Source: Parietaria judaica
Taxonomy: Eukaryota; Streptophyta; Magnoliopsida; Rosales; Urticaceae
NCBI GenBank assembly: GCA_954871525.1
Contig: OX940869.1
Location: 23,650,001-23,714,000, forward strand
Reading direction: 5' to 3'
DNA length: 64,000 nucleotides
Shown here: piece after piece, positions 25,500-36,757 of the stretch
Position numbering within the stretch: position 1 is the first letter of the stretch
Layout of the letters: each line of letters starts with the position of its first letter
Made by a program: the position numbers and the translations under genes
Notes under the pieces: generated by a model
Seen by the model: only the letters and a program-made list of their open reading frames with translations
Told to the model about the DNA's origin: nothing
The model's database searches: none

Positions 25500-28200
25500 C
25501 TAAAGTCCGCGGTGTTTAACCTTCGACCACGTGCTTAGGGCGTGATTTAAAAAAGCGTGCTTGAACGAGGATAATGAAAACAAGCCTCGGCCGTGTAACA
25601 TTCAAGTCACGGCTTACTTGACTTACTACAATGTCTTTGTAACGTTGGTTTATCATTGACAATTTTCACACCTGCCGCGGTTGTTCTTAAAAGAACACTG
25701 TGATTTATGGTAAGTAAACAACGAAGCCGTCGCGTTGTCCGAAACCACCAAAAAATAAAACTAAGCCGCGAGGCTTGTTTTGATACCTGACGCGGCCATT
25801 ATTTATGTAAAGCCACGGATTTTGTTTATTTCATTACATTTATCGATGTTACGATATGTAATGCGGCAATTTTCTAATCAAGCCGAGGTTTAAATGCAAT
25901 ATCTAAGACGTTACAAAAACATTAATATGTTGAAACATAACCTCTACTACTTATAGTTATCAACATGTCGTGGTTATCTGTAGTAAGCCGTGGCTTAAAG
26001 TAATGATCGGTAGTTTAATCTAACGGTCATACCGAGACATGTTTTTACAAAATCAAGCTTAAACAAGTTGCGGCTGTTATCATAAGGTTTTAGAGAATTT
26101 ATATACCTAAGTCGCGGCTAGCTTAACTACCTGACGCGCCCTATATTTACAGTAAGCTGCGGCGTTGGTTTACTTCATTACATTATCGATGTTACGATAT
26201 GTAACGTGGCATTGTTCTAATCAAGCCGAGGTTTAAATGCAATATTTAAGACGTCACAGAAACATTAATATGTTGAAACATAACCTCTAATACTTATAAC
26301 CGCGGCTTCATGTAACAAACGATAGTTTAATCTAATTATCATGCAGAGGCATGGTTTTACAAATTAATTTAAAACAAGCTCCGGCTGTGATCATAGGCTT
26401 TTAGCGTCTTTATGAACATTACCGCGGCGTTTAGCTTTTACGCGACCATATAAAGGGTAAAAGAGTAATTGATCATATATGTTCCGCGGTATTTTTTATT
26501 TTGCGAAGCAGAAACAAACTAGCCGAGGCCCATGTAAAATGTGTCGAGGTTATATCTGTGAACCAACCTTTTTTAACATATAATATATACTGTTACGTAG
26601 TATATACTAGTACAAACATTTTTAAACATAGGAAGAAATTTGCATTAAACATAAAAATATATACTATTACATAACTAAGAAAGAAAAAAAAAGAGAAAAA
26701 ACATCAAAATACATCAAAACATACTAAGTTTATTCTGCCATGTTTGTTTAAAACTGAACCCTATAACACAATTTTCAATAGCAGTTCTGTGATTAAGATC
26801 GAAATCAGTGATAACCTTAAATGTCGTTAGTTCGAACATGTACACCGAATTAGATGATCTAAACAACACGCCAAAATTTCAACATTATATATATATATAT
26901 ATATATATATATTCATGTTGACCAAAAAAAAAGAAAAGAAAAGCCTGAAGCTAATTCAAAACCACCTACATGGTGGTGCAGTTCCATATAACCATATATA
27001 GGACGAAATATGCATAAAACATGAAAAATACTAACTAGCTAGCTTATAAGGAAATAAAAAAAACATCAAAGCAAAGAAGCGATGCTCTCGACGAACTCAT
27101 AGGGAAGATAAATGCATACCCCGTTCCGCTCCGCCTATGCTTGCTGCCACGTTTGGACAATCGCCGGGTCCTCTGCTATCGTCGAAAACTTTGTCCCTAC
27201 CAAGTCGAGACGAAGCACCTGGTCACGCGAGTCGATGGAAACAAATTCTTTCTCTTCAGGCTTGATTTGAATCCGAAAGGCGCAATGAAGAACCCCGTCA
27301 ACCATGGCCGTCTCAGAGGCGTCAGAACATTTTGCCAGGCGATTCCGCCTTTGTCGAACACTTGCATGCATACGAACGGATGAATCTTCTTGCTGAGGCA
27401 TAAGTGGACGACCTTGTAGTCGTTGGTCTTGATGTCGTGTCAGAAGCCTAACGCCATGTGGAGTTCCTCAAACTGAGGTGAATACGGTGGTGGAACCGGA
27501 AGATGTCTCACCTCCCGAGTCGCCGGATTCCAAAGCGCGAGTCGCGTCATCTCTTCCCACCCGAGTCTCATGCAGACAAATTCGGTGAGCATCGATAAAT
27601 GACTTATCGCCAGATATAAGAGTCTGCCACGTTTTAGAGACGCTCTTGAATCGCATCAGGGTTTCGATGGGAGTTCTGATAAAATTTTGGAGAACAGGAT
27701 GACTTCTGGAAGATTAGGTAGAGTTTTTCCATTGTTTTTTTTAAGAGAAGAGAAAGCCGAAGAAACTAAAAGGAAGATGGTGAAATGGAAGATTCGGTGA
27801 AACTAATGCCTTGTAAAGTCGGTCAAAATCGACGTTTAGGTTCCAACACCGCTGTTAATATTGCACATAACCGCGGCTCGGAGTGAAGTAGTTTGTGGGA
27901 TTTTCTGTTCCTCTGCATGCTTGAACACGTGTAAGACTCTGATTGGGTTATTGTGTGGTTTGCAATTGCGCCTCCCTCCATCACGTCGAGGCTGATATGA
28001 TAAGGGATTGATTTGTCATCATCCTTTCAATATTCCCTGTGTTTAAGCCATCATTAGCTATGTTTTCAAACTTTATAGGGTTATGTAATCCCATTTAATT
28101 ATTCGATAGCCATCCATATTGAGAATTGTGGTTGCAATGCTGAGATATCAGCGTTTTCACTTCCCGCCGCGGCTATTGTTTAAAACAACCACGGCTATAA
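25500..28200. repeat. CCGCGG-centred subterminal repeats, left block
   Basis: Variants of GCCGCGGCTT and AGCCGAGGTTTAA occur every 30-150 bp in both orientations, for example near 25508, 25676, 26300, 26423, 26483, 27868 and 28166, in otherwise AT-rich DNA. The motif is nearly palindromic. Within the block, 25788-25978 is repeated at about 26131-26308 (shared phrases include cgatgttacgatatgtaa and aagccgaggtttaaatgcaa). In En/Spm, short subterminal repeats bind the TNPA protein; the same role is inferred here. Confidence 0.7.
27080..27740 (-). pseudogene. Captured F-box protein gene fragment inside the CACTA element
   Basis: Read on the - strand, pieces of one F-box/F-box-associated protein appear in order. 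The F-box start LPNLPEVILFSKILSEL is followed after a one-base shift by TLMRFKSVSKTWQTLISGDK and FIDAHRICLHETRVGRDD. In a further frame come LWNPATREVRHLPVPPPYSP and KTNDYKVVHLCL, and then VLHCAFRIQIKPEEKEFVSI (27135-27401). This is the classic plant order of F-box then type-1 F-box-associated domain, whose intact forms are SCF ubiquitin-ligase substrate adaptors. At least three frameshifts and a stop break it. An ATG in good context (AACAATGG) survives near 27733. No transposase-like sequence is mixed in, and it lies among the CCGCGG repeats, so it is best read as a host gene fragment captured by the transposon. Confidence 0.75.
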
Positions 28201-28639
28201 TGTTCAAGGGTTATGAAAATAGGTTATAACAAATTATATCTATGATCGATGAATAATTATTATTATATGTCAATTATAATTATTCTCTAGGAATTATCTT
28301 CATATAATAAGCCCATTAATAATTATTTATCAAAATTAAAAAAAAGACACTGATATCATTCTTAAATGAATTATCATCCATATTTTAATTTATAAATTAA
28401 AATAAGACATTAATGTTATTTATCCGAAAATAACATCCATATTTTATTTAATTAATTAATCAAACATAATAAATTTAATTTATAATATTTATGCATCGCC
28501 GCCATTTGGGTTATATTTGCCGTGGCTTGTTTATATTAGACGACCTTTTTTACGACATGTCGTTGTTGTTATAGGTTTTTTTCGGAGACTGAAAAAGTTT
28601 AGGCCCAGCCCAAAAAATATGCCCCAGAAGCCCAATTAT

Positions 28640-29450
28640 CAAGCTGACATGCCCAGCGATGCCAAACGACACCCGATCGATGCCCGTGGATGCCTTTTAG
28701 CTTTTGGGACCCCCCGAAATGCATAGAGACGGTAGGGGACGCATTCGGACGCCCGAGGCGACCTGTGGGCATCCAGGCTCTAAAAAGGATTAATTACACA
28801 TAGGTCCCTGTGAGCTCCGTGGATGCCAAACGACACCCGGTTGATGCCCGTGGATGCCGTTAAGCTTTTAGGACCGCCCGGAACACATAGAGACGATCAG
28901 GGACGCATTGGGACGCTCGAGGTAGTCTATTAACATCCAGGCTCTGAAAGGGCTTAATTACACAAAGGTCTTTGTGAGCTCCGTGGATGCCCGCGGATGC
29001 CAAACGACACCCGGTTTATGCCGTTAAGCTTTTGAGGGCGCCCGGTACACATAGAGACGATCGGGGACGCATTCGGACGCCCGAGACAGCCTATTGGCAT
29101 CCAGGCTCTAAAAAGGCTTAATTACACATAGGTCCCTGTGAACTCCATGGATGCCCGCGGATGCCAAACGACACCCGGTTGATGCCCATGGATGCCGTTA
29201 AGCTTTTGGGGCGCCCGAAACACGTAGAGACGATCAAGGACACATTCGGTCGCCCAAGTCAGCTTATTGGCATCCAGGCTCTAAAAAGGCTTAATTACCC
29301 ATAGTTCCCTGGGAGCTCCGTGGATGCCTGCGGATGCAAAACGACACCCGGTTGATGCCCATGGATGCCGTTAAGCTTTTGGGGGTGATTGGAACACATA
29401 GAGACGATCGGGGGCACATTCGGACGCCCAAGGTAGCCTATGGGCATAAA
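28640..29450. repeat. About 170-bp tandem array, five copies
   Basis: Units share tgccgttaagcttttggg, acacatagagacgatc, ggcatccaggctctaaaaag and ccgtggatgcccgcggatgc. The TTAGCTTT/TTAAGCTTT landmark falls near 28695, 28859, 29028, 29199 and 29371, giving periods of 164-172 bp. Copies differ by scattered substitutions. No ORF runs through the array. Confidence 0.9.
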
Positions 29451-29659
29451 AGGACGCAAAACAATATTTTAATTGCCCAAGGGCCAGCAAAGTAATTTCT
29501 AATTGCCTATAGGCCCCTGACCCTTCCTATAAATATGAGCTTCATTTCATTCAAACGGTATCATAGATTCAAACGCTATATATAGCGATCAACACTGTTT
29601 TCTCTATTCTATATATATATTTCGGTATAAATATCCGACTGAGGTCGGAACGGAAGAGC

Positions 29660-30070
29660 TAGCTAGAGCGGAAGAGCCGGAGGAATCCCCGAGTCACCGG
29701 AGGAATCACCGACTCCCCAGAGGAAGGTCTGAGTGCTGTCTGACTCCCGTCTTCGCTCTCGGCCCCCGGCTCACCGGAGGAACTGCCGACTCTCGGAGGA
29801 AGGTCTGAGCACCGTCCAACTCTCGGCCCCCTGGCTTACTAGAGGAATCGACGACTCCCAGAGGAAGTTCCGAGCGCCTTCAGACTCTCGTCTCCGCCAT
29901 CGCCCCCCCGACTCATCGAAGAAATCACCGACTCCCTAAACGAAGGTCCGAGAACTGTCCGACCCCCATCTCAGCCATCGGCCCGTGACTCACCGAATGA
30001 ATCGGTGACTCCCTAGAGGAAGGTTTAAGCACCGTCCGACTCCTTTCTCGGCCATCGGCCCCCGACTTAT
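29660..30070. repeat. About 80-bp GC-rich tandem array, about five copies
   Basis: Each unit contains variants of gaggaatcaccgactccc, agaggaaggtctgagcacc and gtctcggccatcggccccc. It follows the TATA-containing part of the nested LTR, so it would lie in transcribed sequence. ORFs crossing it (29733-29939) are by-products of the repeat. Confidence 0.85.
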
Positions 30071-31271
30071 CCAGGCAAGCCCAGGTACACACCCCTAACT
30101 CCCACATTGAGCTACGTGATGACCTGATCCTACTTGGCTACAAGTGAGTACATAGACAGCCTCGCTATATGTAACGAGGTGCGGCATCATATACCATCAC
30201 CCCCTGGCTCTCCCAATCATCAACTGCTCCAACCCCGATCGCCGACCTATCTTCCAGAGGTTCCAGTTCTCTGCAATCACCGACCTATATCCCGGGCCCC
30301 ACAGCTTTGTGGTAACGGGATAGAGGACCCAGTTCTGGTCCGACGGTTAGCGGAGGGTCCGATCCGCTAGACATTACAAGATCATTGAGTCAAGCATCTA
30401 GCCAAGAAAAGTCAACAAATGGCGATGGTCCCGGCCCAATATCTAGCTTTTGGCCGCTATAGTGTTTGATCTATTTTTCGGCATCAACAATTGTCGTTAA
30501 AATGACATTTGTCATCAAGCGTCGTTTTATTTAAGTTTAACTATTACACCGTGGTATATTGTAATAAAAAGCTGCAGTTAAACTCTTTTACTTTACCCTC
30601 TTCGAATTTTAACAATTTCAATTTTACACCCAACCGTAAAAGCCATAAGCACTCCCGTTTGAACCTTTTGTCTATAGAGCCGCAGCCTTTCCCGCCATCG
30701 CCGTCGAACCCACTATCGTCTTCACCCTGTCACATTCGCCGGAAAGGTGTCATATTGATATTGTTTGGTTTCGTTTCGTTTAATTTTTTAGTCGATAGTT
30801 GTGCAAAAATTTGGTTTATTTTTTTTTTATTTTTTTAGTTATATAGTTCTGGAATTAATATTTTCGTATTAATTTATGTTATAGGCATTTTGGGGTATAA
30901 AATTTAAAATAATATTTGAGTTTCAATTCGTGTACGCCAAGTGTTCGATAAATTATGTTTGTCAGTCTTTTGTGTTTATAATGAACAACTTATTTGGTGT
31001 GTTTATCTTTTTAAAAACTGCTATTAATTTTTATGTAATGTTTGTCGGTAATTTATATGTGTTTTATGTCTGTTGGTCTATTAATTTGTGTTTTGTGATA
31101 GCCCTATGGTGTCGGGGGATTATTCATTTGTCGGTTTTATTTGTTATTAGTGTTTTTTGGTTTATAAATTTGTGTATTATGATTTATTAATTAACTTTTA
31201 TTAATTTGTGTACTTATTTGTGTGTTTTTTTATCCATTCTAGTAATCATATGTTTTCTTTATTAATAGATT

Positions 31272-32956
31272 TTGCGGATTGTGTTTGTAGATTTAAATAT
31301 ACCTCCTCGAGAAAATAAGCAACGAAAAACCACTGCTGGACGAGCCGTTGCCTCGACGTTCACGTCCGAGGTACCCACAGAAGAGTACGATAAAAGCAAA
31401 TTCACGAGTATCGCAGCGAGCAAACGGTACACGCGAATCGCTGCGAGGGTGTTATGTGAGGAGCGAGGTTTTGTATTGCCGCTCGATGAAAAAATCTGGA
31501 ACGAGGCTGATAGCATCACGAGCATTTTTTGGTCTTTAAAATGGATGAATTTCGTTGCACACCCGAAAGTAGACGAGAAAATAGAAATGACGAAGGAGTT
31601 CTACTTGAACTTGCCCGACACCATCGAGGAAGGCTATATGATCATGCAAAAATTTAGGGTGATGATCTCTCCGGATATCATAAACGTGCATTACGGCATG
31701 CCCGACATTCCCGAGGAGCACGACGCATACAAGATTTGTCTTAGTAACCAGCAGGAACCTGATTTAGCCGATATCCTGGCCACGTTGACGATGGACGAGA
31801 ATATTTGGTGTCCTTAAGGAGACGAACAAAGTATCGTCAAAGGTCAACTGAATCAGGTTGCCCGGGCATTCTTTTACTTCCTCCACTCGCGTCTCGTCCC
31901 AAAGCTGCACTATACCGATGTGACACTAGATATGGCGTTGATATTATATTTGACCATCAAAGGAATTCCATTTGATATCAGTCAAATTATTTACAACACC
32001 ATGATCAACATCATGTACGAATGCGGGAAGAATTCGTTGCCGTACCCGATGTTGATCACCGAGCTTTGCACGAAAGCCGGCTGCCCCAAGCGCAACGACA
32101 ACGTGATTAAACCAGGCGGGACACTGACGTCCACGGGTCTCGCATCACTGAAAGAGGGGGTAGTTGCCCCGCCACGTAGGGCGCCACCCGCTCGGAGAAA
32201 TATAGTAAGTTAAATATACTTTTTTTTTATTAATCCGTATTAATCTTTAATTGGGTGTTATTCTAATTAATTAATTGGTTATATTCAGACAAATGTTGAC
32301 AGAATGTTGGCCGTCAATCTTAAAGCCATAATGACATATATTGTCGGGGTTGGAGAGAATGTGATGAGTTTTCTCGAGCGTCTAGATGAGTATCATCAGA
32401 GTACCATTGCCGTTTTTGTTTGGCAAGACAATGACGAGTTATCCAATGCCAATGGAAACGAGGGCAAGAACACGGCGTACGAAGCGGGCGTCGACGAGGG
32501 CGCGCGCCATGAAGCTGTTCGACACGTTTCGAGTGACTTTCAGGTCAACGAGAATGAAACGTTGCCCGTTCATAACGACGACGTGCTAGTACCCGAGGAC
32601 ACAGTGCTTACCATTGACACCGATGGTAGCGTGCAACCCGGCGTCGCAGCTAACCTTCCCACCAACGTCGGCTTGGAAACCCATGACCCAGTGCCGACCG
32701 TTGAAAACATATTCATGCAACCCGATGACGCAGCTAACGTTCAGACCAGCGGCGGCATGCCAATGACCCTGTGCTGACCGTTTAAGATATCGAGCAACCA
32801 AGCATTGCAGCTAACATTCACACCATCATCGTGCAAGAAGTGCTGACCATGGATAACATCGTGCTAGAAACAAACGCAGGGAACAACATGCCGAGCGAGA
32901 AGGAGAAGGAGAAGGAGAAGGGGAACGAGAACGAGAAGAATGAGAACAAGGAGTAG
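31272..32956 (+). pseudogene. Transposase_32-like ORF carried by the CACTA element
   Basis: One frame runs from ATG 31272 to 32204 with a single in-frame TAA at 31815, then an 84-bp intron (ATA|GTAAGT ... ATTCAG|ACA, 32205-32288), then continues in phase to 32777. A frame change then leads to an acidic/basic tail ending at 32956 (KEKEKEKGNENEKNENKE). The region around residues 120-310 (VMISPDIINVHYGMPDIPEE, then ARAFFYFLHSRLVPKLHYTD, then LPYPMLITELCTKAGCPK) resembles the 'putative plant transposon protein' domain often found in plant mobile DNA. Codon-level conservation around one stop suggests recent loss or a sequencing-level difference. A T-rich, possible 5' UTR intron region precedes it (30750-31268). 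In En/Spm the second protein, TNPA, binds subterminal repeats; this ORF is a candidate for that role, but only by position. Confidence 0.6.
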
Positions 32957-35741
32957 TTTGTAAGTAGTATATATATATAATTAGTAAGTACGAGTAGCAA
33001 TCTTTTAAAAACAATATTAGTTTTTGTGCCCGTGGTTAGAGCTTTATTTATGTTTACAGTTTTATTATATGTTTAAAAACAATATTATTATGTTTAGGGG
33101 TTTATTATTTTGAAAACAATATTTTGTGTATTTTGAAAACCGTATATTAATGTGTATTTATCGTACTTATAAGTTTGTGGTTTATAATTCTACATTATTA
33201 ATATCGTGCTTAATCCCGTGTATATATTAAATACACGATATTATTTATATTAGTATTGTGTATATTAAATTCACAGTATTATAAATACCCAAGAAATAAA
33301 TAAAAAAACGTGTATAACTGTATGAATTCATATTTTCCTGGAAATTAGGTAAACTCTATGAGGAACACCGCGACAAATAATATGAAAGCTTCGGCATATG
33401 GGCAAAAGAGTCATTCGAATAAAACTTGTCGATATTAACCACAATTGTATTTATAAAGAGCCGCGGTTTTCTCAACAGACAAAATTAAGCAAGTTCGTAA
33501 TTAAAACCAAAAACCGCGGCTTGTAATAAAACCCATATTTGGCCCCCAATTTTTTCACACAACCCCACATTCTTCGTACAGCTTAGAAGACGAGCTATGG
33601 ACGACGAGAACAGAATCTGGTCTTGGCAGCGGACTTGCGGTTGCGGAAGAATATGTAAGATTCAAACGTTTTGGACGACCGCGAATTCCCGTAGAAGGTT
33701 TAGGGCTTGCATAAATTAGATTGTAAGATTAATGTTTAATATATAAGTGTAAGCTTTGTACTATATTCGCAGTATGTACGTTTAAGGATCATTTGATTGG
33801 TATGGGTGAAAAGCATGGTCTAATTATAATATTTCTTTGGAAGTGAAAAGATTGGTTTTAACCCGCTCGATCTCCTGCATTTTTATTCTCTCAATAACTG
33901 CGATATATAATCAATGAGCTGAGTCTTATAAGTATTAAATTTGGCTTTCACTACATCATGCAGCGGTATTAATTCATCTTTATGTTGGTAACACGGAGTA
34001 TTATGAGTTTAAGAACAACGGCGGGGCTACCATATAGACGCCGCGCCATCTATTTAAGGTTTAAGGTTAGGGTGAGATTTAATTTTCAAGTTCAAACACG
34101 AACCCTAAACCCTAAACCCGCAATTTAACTAATCAAGCATCGGTCATTTATATCAAAACTGCGGTCTACTAACATATGTTCATAGCGTTTTTGTATTGAA
34201 CCCTGGTGTGTAACTATAAGCCGCGGCTTATTAGACAATTGCCTTAAAAGATAATCGCTCATACAACTCTCCCCGGTTAAATTATATACTTTTTCATCAA
34301 ATCAACGATATTATTAGTTAATAATATATATACTTTATTATTTTCATCAAATTTATATCATGCTCGGTAAAAATATCGTTTTAATATATATTATAAAGTA
34401 TATATTTTAACTATTTAAATTAATAATTTATAAATTATGATCATATGAAATATCTATAGACTTACTACATATATAATTTTTATAATGTCATATAATGAAT
34501 TATATATGTATGTAATTAATCTATAAAAAAACAATTGTATATAGTAGCCCCGACATATATTATACTTAGCCGCGATTGTATTGAACGAAGTGCCAATAAT
34601 TTTATGCACAAATGATCGCGGCTTTAATAAAATGAGCCGAGGTCCGTATGTTAGATGATGAAAAGAGCCACGGTATAGTAAAGTAAAACTGCGGCCTATT
34701 CACCTTTGTTCTTGGTTATGTGTGTCTAAACCCTGACGTTTTAATACAACCGCGGCTAACTATTCAATTGCTCTTTGAGACAATCGCTTGTACAACCGGC
34801 CCCGTTCAAATTTCTCCAATCTCTTACACTATATAATCAATTATATTTTCAATTTATACTATAAACCATCGTCTAATATGTAGCACTACATACTGTTGCC
34901 AATTATTGGTGTTTCGTATTTGATCGTTATCGTTCGAAGTTATATATATAACGCAGCTTTTTATAATTTATTTATTATATATTAATCATCCATCCCACTA
35001 ATTAATAATGTTACAAATTTAAACCCATGTTGTATTTTGTCTACCTAAAATTTAACCCATGCATTGACTCCATCAATATATAGTACCAATGTGTCTAAAC
35101 CGACCTAAACCCTAATTAAATCAATTTTTGTTTATTCTCGAAAGATATTACATACATTTTGATAAATAACTTTAATTATACGTATAATTAACAATAGGTA
35201 TAATAACATAATTATATACTTTCATCAAATCAACGATCGATATTAATTAATAATATATTTTATTTTCATCAAATTTATATCGTGCTCGGTAATAATATCG
35301 TTTGAATATATATTATAAAGTATATAATTTATAAATTATCATATGAAATGTTTATAAATTTACTACATAATTTTATAATGTCATATAATTAACTATATAT
35401 ATATATATGTAATCAATCTATAAAAAACAATTGTATGATGAACTTAGCCGAGGCTTGATAAGTAATTGCCGAGGTAGTCCAGGGTGATGATGAACGGAGC
35501 CGAGGCTTTTTGAAAGAATGCCGAGGCTATTTTTTCTGACAGAATCAAACAGTTACATTTTCAACAATAGTGAATTCACCATTATTCACCCAAACTTTGT
35601 TGAAACGGCTATAATGTACGAAAAAGTAAATCTAATAATTATTTCAATTATTTCTATAAATACCATACCTATAAAATTTTTTCTCACACAAATCACCCTC
35701 TACACCTTCATATATTTCAATTTTTTTTTATATATTACAAT
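32957..35741. repeat. CACTA internal AT-rich region with CCGCGG motifs and a direct duplication
   Basis: No ORF of note. CCGCGG motifs recur near 33463, 33513, 34218 and 34750. A block of about 250 bp at 34285-34545 is repeated at about 35214-35436 (shared phrases include ttttcatcaaatttatat, atatattataaagtatat and tctataaaaaacaattgt). Telo-box-like ACCCTAAACCCTAAACCC lies near 34102. The repeat content indicates internal expansion of subterminal-type sequence. Confidence 0.65.
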
Positions 35742-36104
35742 ATGGAGCCCACGGGTTCATCATCAAATCGGCGTTTCGGTCGTAGTCGGTGTTCAAAGAA
35801 GCCTAACGTAATTCCTCAGAGTAATATGGATGATCCAACTTATAATACGTTTCATGTTATTCATTCATATTCCTCCGAGCCCGACAACGATGGTCTGAAA
35901 AGCTCTGACAAGGATATGTACTTGACTCCAAACGATGTTGAAGTATTCGAGCCTTCTCTACTTGATTTAGATGGCTCACTTCGCACTCCATCGGGACGAG
36001 GACGAATCGTAAAGAAAAGGATTCCAACAAGGCCTCGCCGTGGTAACCCACATTCTATATTGTGGGAACTGATTTCGGTATGGTATATTATCCGGATTAT
36101 TTAA
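35742..36104 (+). CDS. Small hypothetical ORF in the CACTA element, 120 aa
   Basis: Starts MEPTGSSSNRRFGRSRCSKK and contains an acidic/Ser-rich middle and a basic stretch TPSGRGRIVKKRIPTRPRRG. A promoter-like CTATAAATACC lies about 85 bp upstream (35655). No family is recognised. Its basic character would fit a nucleic-acid-binding accessory protein of the transposon, but it may equally be the first exon of a longer gene or a chance ORF. Confidence 0.3.
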   Translation: MEPTGSSSNRRFGRSRCSKKPNVIPQSNMDDPTYNTFHVIHSYSSEPDNDGLKSSDKDMYLTPNDVEVFEPSLLDLDGSLRTPSGRGRIVKKRIPTRPRRGNPHSILWELISVWYIIRII

Positions 36105-36757
36105 ATCGGTATGCAAGATGAAAAAGGTGCTCTTTTGAATTTAAAGTAAACTCTAAACAACGAACAAATGCAATACGTCGTTTTTGATGTTGTAACGATG
36201 TAATTTATATTTAATAATGAACGGTGTTTGACGTTGTAACGATGTGATTTCTATTTTTTTTAATGAACAATGTTTTATACTATTGTGGGGTTAACGGTTT
36301 TGTTGTACGATGTTTCAATTTCAGTTGTAATTTCAATTTTTTTGATGTCGTTAATGTAGCAAAAACCGCGGCTTGAATGCATATTTCCTGGAAAATTTCA
36401 AGTTTCCAATGGACAATACCCCGACTATTGTTAGATGAGCTGCGGTATCAAGGAAAAACTGTCATTTTCGTTCAACTTGTTGAAAAATTTCATGTTTTCA
36501 AAACCGCAATTTTTTTTTTGCTTAGACCCTCGATTACCGCGGTAAATATATATATACCGCAGATCCTGTTCGCGGTTTTTTTGGGTATATACCTAATTTT
36601 CGACATGGAGAAGATTTTTTTTCCTAAATCTATAACTCTAAACCCACTCGAATTATCCCGCAATAATTTTTTTTAAAAAAAATCGAGTCAAATTTCTATC
36701 ACTAGTTACCGGTTTGATTTCAACACTTGAAGGTAATTTTTTAGTTCTTTATTCAGT

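Larger units (their letters stand above)
28564..30489 (+). mobile_element. Nested LTR of Ty3/gypsy type inside the CACTA element (solo or truncated)
   Basis: The block starts TGTTGTTATAGG and ends GGCATCAACA. It contains a promoter-like CCTATAAATATGAG (about 29530) and the phrase ATTCAAACGCTATATATAGC (29569), which recurs with a few differences in the gypsy LTR at 61681, as does the terminus TTTTTCGGCATCA (compare 62925-62937). No internal region or second LTR follows. GTCGT occurs directly before it (28559-28563) and three bases after it (30493-30497), a possible 5-bp target duplication with a small offset. It carries two tandem arrays, listed separately. Solo LTRs usually arise by recombination between the two LTRs of an element. 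Confidence 0.5.

Noticed and set aside
28640..30070. CRISPR-like array or other regularly spaced system
   Set aside because: The repeats are contiguous, diverged tandem units in a plant LTR without unique spacers.
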